Of a DNA stretch of 64,000 nt, positions 44,529 through 53,872 are shown in pieces. A program made the position numbers and the translations under genes. Position 1 is the first letter of the stretch, and each line of letters begins with the position of its first letter. The notes under the pieces were generated by a model that was given only the letters and a program-made list of their open reading frames with translations, made no database searches and had not been told where the DNA came from. This stretch comes from an uncultured Flavobacteriales bacterium. GTDB lineage: Bacteria > Bacteroidota > Bacteroidia > Flavobacteriales_E > Vicingaceae. The stretch is from positions 1-64,000 of the forward strand of contig CALCHN010000061.1 in the NCBI GenBank assembly GCA_937901255.1, in the 5' to 3' direction.

Positions 44529-45110
44529 TTATTTCTTACTAATCGCCCGTTGAAAACAACTTCGGCAAAGTGGTTCGTAAGTGTCAGTTTCTCCTAATTG
44601 AACTAATTTATCGTTGGCATTTATTCTATGAGAATGATTGGCTAATTCTCCGCAATGCATACAAATAGCATGTACTTTGGTAATGTATTCGGCACAAGCC
44701 ATAATTTGTGGCATTGGTCCAAAAGGTTTTCCTTTAAAATCCATGTCCAATCCGGCAACAATCACTCGGATGCCGCTATTCGCCAATTGGTTACAAACTG
44801 CTACCAAGCCATCATCAAAAAACTGAGCTTCATCAATACCAACCACATCCACATTATTGGCTAAAATAATAATGTTAGAAGAAGAAGGAACAGGAGTAGA
44901 ATGAATTTCATTGGCATCATGCGAAACCACTTTTTCTTCATCGTAGCGCGTATCTATTTCGGGTTTAAAAATCTCTACATGTTGCTTGGCAAACTTAGCA
45001 CGCTTCATTCTGCGGATAAGCTCTTCGGTTTTTCCTGAAAACATAGAACCACAGATAACTTCTATCCAGCCTTTCTTTTTTGATGAGTGTATGGAATTTT
45101 CTAAAAACAT
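44529..45110 (-). CDS. tdk: Thymidine kinase
   Basis: Type II thymidine kinase phosphorylates thymidine in the salvage pathway. The 193-residue protein has the P-loop [14 protein letters not shown] (about 22-35), [12 protein letters not shown], the lid/zinc site [13 protein letters not shown] and CRSCF, and [16 protein letters not shown]. All four zinc-site Cys are present. The gene is transcribed away from the 45196 gene. Confidence 0.95.
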   Translation of the reverse strand: MFLENSIHSSKKKGWIEVICGSMFSGKTEELIRRMKRAKFAKQHVEIFKPEIDTRYDEEKVVSHDANEIHSTPVPSSSNIIILANNVDVVGIDEAQFFDDGLVAVCNQLANSGIRVIVAGLDMDFKGKPFGPMPQIMACAEYITKVHAICMHCGELANHSHRINANDKLVQLGETDTYEPLCRSCFQRAISKK

Positions 45111-45195
45111 AAATTTAATAAGTTGTAAAACTAATCGTTTTTTTACTATTTTTATAGTTCAAAATAGTAGATTAATAAAATTTTTTTGTTGTAGT

Positions 45196-45855
45196 ATGGA
45201 AGTAAAGAAAATTCGTCAGGAACTTAATGAGATAATAAAAAATATTGTGGAACATTCCGAGAGTTTTCCTGCAAATAGACCTATTCCATCATTAGAGGTA
45301 AGTGCTGTTATTTCTAAAGTAAATAAAATGCAAGAACGATTGGCAGTGTTGAAATACCTGTTGGAAGTTCATGAAAACCAACAAAAAATAACTCCTTCAC
45401 AAGAGCCAACAACCACTCATGAAGAAGAAATGGTAGCTCCAGAAAATACGGCTTCAGAAACAAACATTACCGAACCAGTTGCCGAGCCAGAAGCTCCTGT
45501 TATTGAAATTCCTGAGGCAACTCAGCAAGAAGAACAACTAAAAGAAAATGTAGAAGAAAAAGCAACTGTTGTAGAAAATGTTCAAACAAAGCAAGAAATT
45601 GCCCAAAAATTAAGCAGAACGCCTATTAAAAGTTTAAAAGAAGCATTCTCTTTAAACGATAGGTATTTATACGCTAATGAGTTGTTTGATAAAAATATGG
45701 AAGCTTTTAATAACTTAATTAAAGCTATTGATGAATCTAGCAACATCAATGAAGCTAATGAGAAGCTTTTTACCGCCAAAACGCAATATAATTGGGAGGA
45801 GGAAAATAATTTTTATTTGGAGTTTAGCATATTGGTAGAAAGAAGATTTAGCTAA
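45196..45855 (+). CDS. Conserved Bacteroidota protein of unknown function
   Basis: The 219-residue protein has an N-terminal helical part (IRQELNEIIKNIVEHSESF), an acidic Glu/Thr/Pro-rich linker (about 65-140) and a conserved C-terminal region (about 150-219: PIKSLKEAFSLNDRYLYANE, LFDKNMEAFNNLIKAIDES, YNWEEENNFYLEFSILVERR). That C-terminal region recurs in many Bacteroidota proteins of unknown role. The start at 45196 (MEVKKIRQ) is preferred; an upstream in-frame extension would run antisense into tdk. No signal peptide is seen. Confidence 0.65.
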   Translation: MEVKKIRQELNEIIKNIVEHSESFPANRPIPSLEVSAVISKVNKMQERLAVLKYLLEVHENQQKITPSQEPTTTHEEEMVAPENTASETNITEPVAEPEAPVIEIPEATQQEEQLKENVEEKATVVENVQTKQEIAQKLSRTPIKSLKEAFSLNDRYLYANELFDKNMEAFNNLIKAIDESSNINEANEKLFTAKTQYNWEEENNFYLEFSILVERRFS

Positions 45856-45979
45856 TTAAAGTTTGTCCAGAATGTCCGATTTCTTCGTTATTCTCGTTTT
45901 GAAAGCCTCGAATTTGAACTTTAAAGTTCAGCCTCATGACTATACTATATAGACAGACAATAATAAAAGAACTAAAGCA

Positions 45980-47236
45980 ATGGTTAAAAATAGTTTATTT
46001 TTTCTGGGAATTTTTCTAGTTGTATTTTCTGCTAAAAGTCAGGATGTAGTTTATGCCAAAAAGATGTTAGATACCTTAGCATCCTCTTATTTTGAAGGTA
46101 GAGGTGCAGTAAATAACGGAGAAAAAAAAGCAGCAGATTTTATTGCTAACGAATATAAAAAGCACGGGTTAAAACCATTTAAAGAAAATTTTTTACAGCA
46201 TTTTAATTATAACATCAACACCTTTTCTGGGAAGTTGGAGGTAGTTATAGATGACGAAAAACTCATTCCCGGAAAAGATTATATTGTTGGAGCAGCATCA
46301 AGCAAATTGCAAGGTGAATTTGATTTAGTGCATTACAATTCCACTAATTTACCCACTAAAAAAGAGTTGCAAAAACTAACCAAGAGAGGATTTTTCCTCA
46401 ACAAAATAATTGTAATTGATAATGAAGGGATAGAAAAGGATAATGAAGTTCTAACAGCACTTCAAATTAATGTTTTTAATGCTGTGGGGGTAATTTTATT
46501 GGAAAATAAGTTAACACAATCCATTGCAACTTCTTATGAAAAATATGCGATACTTCATGTTATGAGAGAAGTAATAGACCGCAATGCTCGAAAAATAGCA
46601 GTGAATATTAATCAGCAATTCATCAGCAATTTTAAATCGCAAAATGTAATTGGTTATATAGAGGGAACAGATTTTCCTGATTCTATTATTGCAGTTTCTG
46701 CTCATTACGACCACTTAGGAAGGATGGGTGATGAGGTTTATTTTCCGGGAGCTAACGATAATGCAGCAGGAGTGGCTATGTTACTCGATTTTGCTAAATA
46801 TTTTAGTGAAAATCCACCTAAAAATACGATGGTTTTTATGGCTTTTGGAGCAGAAGAATCTGGCATTATAGGCTCTCGCTATTTTGTGGAAAATCCATTG
46901 TTTAAATTACAACGATTGAATTTCCTTATTAATTTAGATGTAATTGGAACAGGAACAGATGGCATTATGGTTGTAAATGGAGCTGATTTGCCACAAGCAT
47001 TTGCTTTGTTGGAATCGTGCAACAAAAAAAATTATGTTCCTGAAATTAAAAAACGTAAAAATGCACCTAATAGTGATCATTTTTGGTTTGCTCAAAAAGG
47101 AATTCCAGCTTTTTTTATTTATGGATTAGGTGGAGGAACAGCTTATCATGATATTGATGATACTTCCGATAAATTGCAATTGGAAAAATACAATGATGTT
47201 TTTTCTTTAATCAGAGATTTTATTATACAATTATAA
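45980..47236 (+). CDS. M28-family metallopeptidase, exported
   Basis: A signal peptide (about residues 1-20) is followed by a peptidase M28 zinc domain: SAHYDHLGRMG, PGANDNAAGVAMLLDF (bridging Asp), MAFGAEESGIIGSRYF (catalytic Glu pair), INLDVIGTG and the last His in AYHDIDDTSDKL. Between signal and catalytic parts (about 90-210) lies an apical PA-like insert. The enzyme is probably a periplasmic aminopeptidase. The sensor/phosphatase gene starts 8 bp after it, so the two are cotranscribed. Confidence 0.9.
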   Translation: MVKNSLFFLGIFLVVFSAKSQDVVYAKKMLDTLASSYFEGRGAVNNGEKKAADFIANEYKKHGLKPFKENFLQHFNYNINTFSGKLEVVIDDEKLIPGKDYIVGAASSKLQGEFDLVHYNSTNLPTKKELQKLTKRGFFLNKIIVIDNEGIEKDNEVLTALQINVFNAVGVILLENKLTQSIATSYEKYAILHVMREVIDRNARKIAVNINQQFISNFKSQNVIGYIEGTDFPDSIIAVSAHYDHLGRMGDEVYFPGANDNAAGVAMLLDFAKYFSENPPKNTMVFMAFGAEESGIIGSRYFVENPLFKLQRLNFLINLDVIGTGTDGIMVVNGADLPQAFALLESCNKKNYVPEIKKRKNAPNSDHFWFAQKGIPAFFIYGLGGGTAYHDIDDTSDKLQLEKYNDVFSLIRDFIIQL

Positions 47237-47244
47237 CAAACTAA

Positions 47245-50200
47245 ATGGTGTTGAACATAGTGAAAAGGATAAAGGTTGTTAGTTGTGTAACAAGTTTGTT
47301 GTTAGTATTTTATCTGACAAATATTTCGGTGGTTTTTGCACAAACAACTGTAGTAAAAGCTACCACTCCCGAAGTTAATTTTACCAATTTTAATACAGAG
47401 CAAGGCTTGGCACTAAGTTCTATTTCTTGTGGAATTATCGACCAAAGAGGAAACTTATGGTTTGGTACTTTTGGCGGAGGAGTAAGTCGTTTTGATGGAA
47501 AACAATTTACCACATTTACCACCGCCAATGGGTTGGCAAATAATACCATTTGGTCTGCTTTTGAAGATAGCAAAGGCAATTTATGGTTTGGCTCCGATGG
47601 AGGCGGTGTAAGTAAGTTTGATGGAAATAAATTTATTTCTTATACCACAAAAAATGGCTTAGCACAAAATACCATATTAACCATTTTTGAAGATAGAAAA
47701 GGTAATATTTGGCTTGGAACTAGAGAGGCAGGAGTGAGTAAGTTTGATGGAGAAAAATTTACTAATTATGATGTAAGTAGTGAGACAGCTCAAAATTCGG
47801 TATGGAGTATTTTAGAAGACAAGCAAGGTAATATTTGGTTTGGTACAGGAGGAGCTGGATTAGTTCGTTTTAATGGAAAAAGTTTTGAAAGTTATACCAC
47901 TGTTGATGGATTGAGTAGTAACCACATAACAGCCATGGCAAAAAATACGCAAGGAGATTTTTGGATAGCTACAGAAGCCGGAATTACTTTTTTTGATGGC
48001 AAGAGTTTTAAAGCTATAACCACTCAAAATGGATTGCCCAACAACAATATCAGTACTATAATTATAGATAAATCGGAAAACATATGGTTGGGAACAAAAC
48101 ATCAAGGCATTATTAAAATGAATATAGATTGTTTTTTAACATCTAAAGAAGATTTTTCTGAGTGCTTTACCAACTTCACTGTTGAACAAGGCTTATCTCA
48201 CAATAGAATTTTTAGTATTACCGAAGATGCAAATGCAAATCTTTGGATAGGCACTTACGGAGGTGGTGTAAGTCGCTATAATGGAGATGCTTTTTTTATT
48301 TATACTACTAGTCAAGGCTTAGCACAAAATAGAGTTTGGAGTACTATTGAGGACAATGAAGGAAATATTTGGTTTGGTACTAATGATAAAGGAGTTTGTA
48401 AGTTTGATGGCACAAATTTCACTACTTATACTACCAAAGATGGATTAGCTAAAAATACGGTTTGGGCAATACATCAAGATAAAACAGGCAATATTTGGTT
48501 TGGGACAGAAGGAGGTGGTGTAAGCAAGTTTGATGGTAGAAAGTTTACTAATTACACTTCAAAACAAGGTTTAATTCATGATGATATTAGAAGCATAACG
48601 CAAGATGCTGAAGGCAATATGTGGTTTGGCTCTAATGGTGGTGGAGTAAGTAAATTTAATGGCGAAACATTTCAGAATTTCACTATTGCTAATGGGTTGG
48701 TTCATAACAATGTAAGAAGTATGTTGTTGGATAAAAAAGGTAATATTTGGTTGGGAACGAATGGTGGTGGAGTTAGTGTTTTTAATGGTAAAAAGTTTAC
48801 CAATTATAGCACAAAAGAAGGATTAGCTCACAACTCTATAAAATGTATGTTGGAAGATGCAGCAGGCAACATTTGGTTAGGAACATCTGGTGGTGGAGCC
48901 GTAAGATTTGACGGAACTGATTTTTTAATCATAAATACGTTAAACGGATTGGCAGATGATGTGGTTTATGATATGGTTGAAGATGAAAATGGGATAATTT
49001 GGTTTGGCACCAACTTGGGTTTTTGTGGATTAAAAGTTACTATCGACAATAAGCAACTAGCTCCCGGAAAAGCCAATTTATCGAATAAAGCCTTCAAAAA
49101 TGCTGAATTTATTTGGGAGAAATACAACAACAAAACAGGTTTTCCTATAAAAGATTTAAATACTAACTCCATGTGTTATACAACCGTTGGGCTTCCTAAA
49201 AGCAAAGAAAATACAAAAGGAATTATTTGGGGAGCTTGTGGCGATGATAAAATTGTAAGATTTAATCCTGCAGCCATTAATAGAGACAAGCGTTTGCCAA
49301 AATTATTTATTCAGAAAGTTAAAGTTAATGAAGAAAACATTAGCTGGAATTCTTTAAAAAATCACAATGATAGTTTAATTACCCTAAATGAGGAGGCTTT
49401 AACTTATGGAAATAGATTGGAAGAAGAAGTAAAATCTACCTTATTTAAAAATTATGAAAATATTTCATTTTCTGAAGTAAGAAGTTGGTATCAAATACCT
49501 GAAAACTTAGTGTTACCAAGCGATTTAAACAACATTTCATTTGAGTTTTTAGCCATAGAAACAGAAAGAAACTTTTTAGTGAAATATCAATATGCTTTAG
49601 TAGAATACTCTTCCACTATTGATTTAGAAAGTGTAGAATGGTCGCCCTTATCATCAAAAACATTAGCCAATTATAACAATTTATGGGAAGGAAAATATAC
49701 CTTTTTAGTGAAAGCCATTATGCCAGAAGGCAAGCGGACACCAATACAAACCTATCATTTTAAAGTATTACCACCTTGGTGGAGAATGTGGTGGATGTAT
49801 GTTTTTTATGGACTCACATTTATAGGAATAATGATTTTAATTGTTTGGTGGAACGGACGAAGATTAGCTGCTCGAGCCAGAGAACTTACCATTGAAGTAC
49901 AAAAAGCAACCAAAGAAATTTCTGAACAAAAACAAATAGTAGAAGATAAACATAAGGAAATTACCGATAGTATTCATTACGCTAAAAGAATTCAGCAAGC
50001 TATTTTACCTACTGTTGAAATGATAAATAAAACACTAAAAGACAACTTTTTGCTGTATTTGCCTAAAGATGTGGTTAGTGGAGATTTTTATTGGATGGAG
50101 AACCTCCACCTAACCCCCTCCGAAGGTAGAGAGAATAGGACTTTTTTCGCTGTTGCTGATTGTACCGGACATGGAGTTCCGGGAGCGATGGTGAGCGTAG

Positions 50201-50745
50201 TTTGCAGTAATGCCTTGTCAAAAGCTTTGTTGGAAGAAGGTATAACTGAAACAGGAAAATTGTTGGAACGTGTTAGAGAAATTGTAATAGAACGTTTTGC
50301 TAAAAGTGGAGGAGTGAGAGACGGAATGGATATTGCGTTATGTAGTTTAAAACTTTCTGAAAGTTCTGAATTTTCGGAAAGTTATGCTACACTGCAATAT
50401 TCGGGAGCAAACAGACCTTTAATAATTGTAAGAAAAGGAGAGCTCATAAAAATTAAACCAGACAAACAACCCATAGGTAAATTTTTTGAAAACAGACCCT
50501 TTGCAACACATGATATTCCATTACAAAAAAATGATATGATTTATTTGTTTTCGGATGGTTATGCCGATCAGTTTGGTGGCGAAAATGGTAAGAAGTTTAT
50601 GACCAAACAATTGTATGATTTATTCGCCCAAATAGCTAATAAACCCTTAGATGTTCAAAAAAACATATTAAAAGAAACACTCAGAGCTTGGCAAGGCAAT
50701 TACACTCAGGTAGATGACATCTGTATTTTTGGAGTAAGAGTGTAA
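47245..50745 (+). CDS. Two-component-type propeller sensor fused to SpoIIE phosphatase
   Basis: This 1166-residue protein has a signal anchor, about twelve regulator-propeller repeats of 42 residues (about 60-600; consensus GNIWFGTxGGGVSKFDGxxF), a Y_Y_Y-like region (about 750-840), one membrane segment (WMYVFYGLTFIGIMILIVWW, about 850-869), a coiled-coil linker and a SpoIIE PP2C phosphatase (about 930-1166) with VVSGDFYWME, ADCTGHGVPGAM, FSDGYADQFGG and the end DDICIFGVRV. The periplasmic propeller probably senses a ligand, such as a glycan or peptide, and controls the cytoplasmic phosphatase. Two stretches in the phosphatase, 953-966 and 1036-1046, come from intergenic-type repeats. Confidence 0.88.
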   Translation: MVLNIVKRIKVVSCVTSLLLVFYLTNISVVFAQTTVVKATTPEVNFTNFNTEQGLALSSISCGIIDQRGNLWFGTFGGGVSRFDGKQFTTFTTANGLANNTIWSAFEDSKGNLWFGSDGGGVSKFDGNKFISYTTKNGLAQNTILTIFEDRKGNIWLGTREAGVSKFDGEKFTNYDVSSETAQNSVWSILEDKQGNIWFGTGGAGLVRFNGKSFESYTTVDGLSSNHITAMAKNTQGDFWIATEAGITFFDGKSFKAITTQNGLPNNNISTIIIDKSENIWLGTKHQGIIKMNIDCFLTSKEDFSECFTNFTVEQGLSHNRIFSITEDANANLWIGTYGGGVSRYNGDAFFIYTTSQGLAQNRVWSTIEDNEGNIWFGTNDKGVCKFDGTNFTTYTTKDGLAKNTVWAIHQDKTGNIWFGTEGGGVSKFDGRKFTNYTSKQGLIHDDIRSITQDAEGNMWFGSNGGGVSKFNGETFQNFTIANGLVHNNVRSMLLDKKGNIWLGTNGGGVSVFNGKKFTNYSTKEGLAHNSIKCMLEDAAGNIWLGTSGGGAVRFDGTDFLIINTLNGLADDVVYDMVEDENGIIWFGTNLGFCGLKVTIDNKQLAPGKANLSNKAFKNAEFIWEKYNNKTGFPIKDLNTNSMCYTTVGLPKSKENTKGIIWGACGDDKIVRFNPAAINRDKRLPKLFIQKVKVNEENISWNSLKNHNDSLITLNEEALTYGNRLEEEVKSTLFKNYENISFSEVRSWYQIPENLVLPSDLNNISFEFLAIETERNFLVKYQYALVEYSSTIDLESVEWSPLSSKTLANYNNLWEGKYTFLVKAIMPEGKRTPIQTYHFKVLPPWWRMWWMYVFYGLTFIGIMILIVWWNGRRLAARARELTIEVQKATKEISEQKQIVEDKHKEITDSIHYAKRIQQAILPTVEMINKTLKDNFLLYLPKDVVSGDFYWMENLHLTPSEGRENRTFFAVADCTGHGVPGAMVSVVCSNALSKALLEEGITETGKLLERVREIVIERFAKSGGVRDGMDIALCSLKLSESSEFSESYATLQYSGANRPLIIVRKGELIKIKPDKQPIGKFFENRPFATHDIPLQKNDMIYLFSDGYADQFGGENGKKFMTKQLYDLFAQIANKPLDVQKNILKETLRAWQGNYTQVDDICIFGVRV
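50101..50140 (+). repeat. R2/R3-like repeat inside a SpoIIE domain
   Basis: The bases encoding NLHLTPSEGRENRT match the window's intergenic repeats (CTAACCCCCT, CCGAAGG, GAGAGAATAG; compare 20430-20480). The homologous phosphatase at 1467-3677 has no equivalent segment, going from FYWAAKL almost directly to NFAFACAD. Confidence 0.65.
50350..50383 (+). repeat. AACTTTCGGAAAGTT-type palindrome inside a SpoIIE domain
   Basis: This segment differs at only a few positions from the intergenic palindrome at 30751-30784 and encodes KLSESSEFSES. It extends a surface loop between strands that is shorter in the paralog at 1467-3677. Confidence 0.65.
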
Positions 50746-50787
50746 AAATAAGTCATTTGTCGTATAAATTATTATTTCAGAATTAGC

Positions 50788-50795
50788 TATGTTTG
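50788..50795 (+). promoter_or_regulatory. Possible -7 element for the 50828 gene
   Basis: TATGTTTG matches TAnnTTTG, 32 bp before the start codon. The nearest upstream TTTG has a 28-bp spacer, outside the usual range. Confidence 0.3.
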
Positions 50796-50827
50796 CCTAA
50801 AATATTTAAAAATTAAAACTATTCATT

Positions 50828-51331
50828 ATGAAACAATTAAAGTCAACATCTTTTTCAACTCAATTTAGTAAAATAGCGTTATTGTTTGTGTTGTTTTTCT
50901 CTACTAGTTTAATGGTAAATGCTCAAAAGCTTATTTCTAGTGACGAGCTAACACCAACGTTTTTAAAAGAAACCTTTGAAAATGCTTTTATAGAAGTATT
51001 AGAAGTAAAAGAAACTTATGTAAAAGTAAAAGACGTTTTTTCTGTGTTTTTAGATATAGATCCTAAAAAAAGATATGTAACGCTTTCGGGAGTTTATCAA
51101 GTTGTAGAAGGAGCTAAAAAAGAAGAGGTTTACGAATTGATGAACAAAATCAATACAGAAGTAGCGTTGATAAAAATTTTCTATAATGAAAAAACCAATA
51201 CTGTATCGTATTATTACTATTTCTATACCGAAGGAGGATTTACTCAAAAATCGTTGGTATATGCATTAAAATTATACAAAGATGCCATTACGCTTAGTCT
51301 CCAAAAAGATACAGCTAAATTGATTAAATAA
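50828..51331 (+). CDS. Exported YbjN-like protein
   Basis: A signal peptide (about 1-33, LMVNA-QKL) precedes a 130-residue domain with VSVFLDIDPKKRYVTLSG-like strands, a helix KKEEVYELMNKINTEVALIK and TNTVSYYYYFYTEGGF. This pattern resembles the YbjN/type III chaperone-like fold, whose members are often regulators or sensory chaperones. An exported member is unusual. The gene is monocistronic, with a strong terminator after it. Confidence 0.55.
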   Translation: MKQLKSTSFSTQFSKIALLFVLFFSTSLMVNAQKLISSDELTPTFLKETFENAFIEVLEVKETYVKVKDVFSVFLDIDPKKRYVTLSGVYQVVEGAKKEEVYELMNKINTEVALIKIFYNEKTNTVSYYYYFYTEGGFTQKSLVYALKLYKDAITLSLQKDTAKLIK

Positions 51332-51356
51332 AAAGTAACCTTTTATCTTTAACTAT

Positions 51357-51395
51357 AAAAAGCACTGTCTAATTTTTTAGACAGTGCTTTTTTTT
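51357..51395 (+). terminator. Rho-independent terminator
   Basis: The stem AAAAGCACTGTCT pairs with AGACAGTGCTTTT around an 8-nt loop and is followed by a T run, 26 bp after the stop of the 50828 gene. Confidence 0.9.
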
Positions 51396-51416
51396 ATTCG
51401 TTACAGTTAAATTTCA

Positions 51417-51424
51417 TAGCTTTG
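51417..51424 (+). promoter_or_regulatory. Possible -7 element for the rimB-rimK genes
   Basis: TAGCTTTG matches TAnnTTTG, 13 bp before the start codon of the retropepsin-like gene and just after the preceding terminator. A clear -33 TTG is absent. Confidence 0.4.
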
Positions 51425-51437
51425 AATTTTAGAATTT

Positions 51438-51890
51438 ATGACTACAACAAGTAAAATACTAATAGGAAGGCAAGATGTTGCTGATTTTCCTCTGCTTAAT
51501 ATATCTCAATTACCAATAAAAATTGATACAGGGGCATATACATCTAGTTTGCATTGCCATAATATTGTTGAATTTGAAGAAAATGGAAAAAAAATGATAA
51601 AATGTAATCTTTTAGATCCCGAACATGAAAATTATCACGAAAAAGAAATTACTTTTGACGCCTTTACAAAAAAAAAGGTTAAAAGTTCTAACGGTCAGGT
51701 AGAAGAGCGATATAAAATTACAACAGAAATTGTTCTTTTTAATCAAACTTTTCCAATAGAATTTACACTTTCGGAAAGAGGCAGTATGCGATTTAGCGTG
51801 TTAATTGGAAGAAAGTTTTTAACCCACAGATTTGTTGTAGATACATCATTAAAAAATTTATCATTAAAAAATAATATTATTAAAATTTAA
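51438..51890 (+). CDS. RimB-like retropepsin (ATP-dependent zinc protease family)
   Basis: The 150-residue protein belongs to the family annotated as ATP-dependent zinc protease (RimB; PF05618). It has the retropepsin-like active-site motif PIKIDTGAYTSSLHCHN (Asp-Thr-Gly, about residues 29-31) and MRFSVLIGRKFLTHRFVVD near the C-terminus. In Pseudomonas, RimB removes the glutamates that RimK adds to ribosomal protein S6. rimK follows 34 bp downstream. The reversal role is inferred from that system. Confidence 0.8.
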   Translation: MTTTSKILIGRQDVADFPLLNISQLPIKIDTGAYTSSLHCHNIVEFEENGKKMIKCNLLDPEHENYHEKEITFDAFTKKKVKSSNGQVEERYKITTEIVLFNQTFPIEFTLSERGSMRFSVLIGRKFLTHRFVVDTSLKNLSLKNNIIKI

Positions 51891-51924
51891 AAAAAAAGAT
51901 ACAAATTAAAGGCATCAAAAATCC

Positions 51925-52797
51925 ATGAAAATTATCGTTTTATCCCGAAATCCTAATCTTTACTCTACAAAACGCCTGGTTGAAGCAGGAGAAAAAAGAA
52001 AACACGAAATGCTTGTAATCGATCATACTAAATGTGATTTGATTATAGAGAAAAGAAAACCACAAATTTATTATAAAGGAAAACCGCTTACAGACGTAGA
52101 TGCTGTAATTCCAAGAATTGGAGCTTCGGTAACCTTTTACGGTACAGCCGTTGTTCGTCAGTTCGAAATGATGAAAGTATTTACTGCAACAGAATCACAG
52201 GCATTAGTTCGTTCCAGAGATAAATTAAGAAGTTTACAAATTCTTTCGAGAGCAGGATTAGGCTTGCCAAAAACTGCTTTTACCAACTATTCTAAAGATG
52301 TAAAATCTATTATAAAAAATGTTGGAGGAGCACCCTTGGTAATTAAATTACTAGAAGGAACTCAAGGAGTAGGAGTAGTGTTGGCAGAAAACAATAATGC
52401 AGCCGAATCGGTGTTGGAAGCATTTAACGGATTAAAAGCAAGAGTAATTGTTCAGGAATTTATTAAAGAAGCAGGTGGAGCAGATATTAGAGCTTTTGTG
52501 GTAGATGGAGTAGTAGTGGGAGCAATGAAAAGACAAGGGAAAGAAGGAGAATTTCGTTCTAATTTACACAGAGGAGGAACGGCTTCTTTATATGAACTAA
52601 CAGATGATGAAGAAAATGCTGCATTAAAAGCTGCTAAATCTCTTGGTTTAGGCGTTGCTGGTGTAGATATGTTGCAATCTAAAAAAGGGCCGTTAATTAT
52701 GGAAGTAAATTCTTCTCCAGGATTAGAAGGCATAGAAGGAGCTACCGGAAAAGATATTGCTAAAAGCATTATTAGGTATATAGAGAGGCATGTTTAA
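51925..52797 (+). CDS. rimK: RimK-type alpha-L-glutamate ligase
   Basis: RimK adds glutamate residues to the C-terminus of ribosomal protein S6. The 290-residue ATP-grasp enzyme has [15 protein letters not shown], the nucleotide-binding region [37 protein letters not shown] and the metal-binding [18 protein letters not shown]. It matches RimK more than lysine-synthesis LysX (strong LEGTQG and SPGLEGIE agreement). It sits between the RimB-like gene and an aspartoacylase-like gene. Confidence 0.92.
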   Translation: MKIIVLSRNPNLYSTKRLVEAGEKRKHEMLVIDHTKCDLIIEKRKPQIYYKGKPLTDVDAVIPRIGASVTFYGTAVVRQFEMMKVFTATESQALVRSRDKLRSLQILSRAGLGLPKTAFTNYSKDVKSIIKNVGGAPLVIKLLEGTQGVGVVLAENNNAAESVLEAFNGLKARVIVQEFIKEAGGADIRAFVVDGVVVGAMKRQGKEGEFRSNLHRGGTASLYELTDDEENAALKAAKSLGLGVAGVDMLQSKKGPLIMEVNSSPGLEGIEGATGKDIAKSIIRYIERHV

Positions 52798-52891
52798 GGT
52801 TTAACTTCGTTGAACTCGTAAGCTCGTGTGAAGTTTGAGGTTCAAAGTTTCAAGTTCAAAGTTGAATTAAAAAAGTAAAGCATTAAGCTAT

Positions 52892-53857
52892 ATGGATACA
52901 GATGTTTTTCATTTTTTAGGTAAAAAAATTGGCAGAGGAGAAACCGTTCAGCTAAATATTGATATAGCTCGTCTGCACACCCGAACAGCCATTGAAGTAC
53001 CTATTATTGTCTCTAGAGGTAAAAAGCCCGGGCCAGTTATTTTGCTAAATGCAGGAATTCATGGTGATGAGGTAAATGGTGTTGAAATTGTTAGGCAAAT
53101 TATTGCGAAAAACTACCACAAACCAACTAATGGAACAGTAATTTGTATTCCCGTTTTAAATGTTTTCGGATTTTTACATCAAACAAGAGAATTTCCAGAT
53201 GGAAGAGATTTAAACAGGGTTTTTCCAGGTTCTAAAGAAGGCTCTTTAGGAAGTAGGTTTGCTTATTTTTTCATGAAAGAAATTGTCCCAAAAATTGATT
53301 ATTGTATTGATTATCATACGGGGGCTAGCAAACGATTTAATTATACTCACATTAGAATTGAAGGTGTTGATAAAGAAACGATTGAGCTAGCTCAAACTTT
53401 TGGAGCACCTTTTATTATGTTGTCTAAAGTATTGCCAAAATCATTAAGAAGTGAAGCGGCAAAGAAAGGCGTTAAAGTTTTATTGTTTGAAGGTGGAAAA
53501 GCACTCGATTTAGATAGAGCCGTTACAAAAGTAGGAGTTGCTGGAGCATTAAAAGTGATGCATAAAATCGGATTAAGAGATTTTTCAAAAGAAATTGCAG
53601 CTTACCCAAAAACTGAACCCATTACATTGGGAGATTCAAGTTGGACAAGAGCTAGGTATTCAGGCATGTTTAGAACCTATGTAAATATTGGAAGTTATGT
53701 GAAAAAAGGGACTGTTTTAGGCACTATTTCCGATCCTTTTGGGGAGTTTGAAAAAAGAGTGATTTCTAAACACGATGGTTATGTGATTTGCTCCAATCAT
53801 TCCCCAATTGTAAACCAAGGAGATGCTTTGTTTCATGTTGGTTTTGATGTAAAATAA
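52892..53857 (+). CDS. Succinylglutamate desuccinylase/aspartoacylase family zinc hydrolase
   Basis: This is an M14-like zinc hydrolase of 321 residues with the metal site NAGIHGDEVNGVEI (His and Glu), DGRDLNRVFPG and the second His in YCIDYHTGASKRFNYTH. The C-terminal part (about 235-321) is a biotinyl-like fold. Named members deacylate N-acyl amino acids, but the link to RimK/RimB suggests action on a glutamyl tail or peptide product. The gene is separated from rimK by 94 bp. Confidence 0.82.
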   Translation: MDTDVFHFLGKKIGRGETVQLNIDIARLHTRTAIEVPIIVSRGKKPGPVILLNAGIHGDEVNGVEIVRQIIAKNYHKPTNGTVICIPVLNVFGFLHQTREFPDGRDLNRVFPGSKEGSLGSRFAYFFMKEIVPKIDYCIDYHTGASKRFNYTHIRIEGVDKETIELAQTFGAPFIMLSKVLPKSLRSEAAKKGVKVLLFEGGKALDLDRAVTKVGVAGALKVMHKIGLRDFSKEIAAYPKTEPITLGDSSWTRARYSGMFRTYVNIGSYVKKGTVLGTISDPFGEFEKRVISKHDGYVICSNHSPIVNQGDALFHVGFDVK

Positions 53858-53872
53858 GTGAAGTCAAAAAAT

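Noticed and set aside
44986..45195. Plus-strand extension of the 45196 gene into the tdk region
   Set aside because: The extension is antisense to tdk and rich in unlikely residues. The conserved part starts at MEVKKIRQ (45196).
47380..49040. Tandem 126-bp repeats as a CRISPR or satellite array
   Set aside because: The periodicity is fully explained by the 42-residue propeller repeats of the coding sequence, in frame and diverged at third positions.
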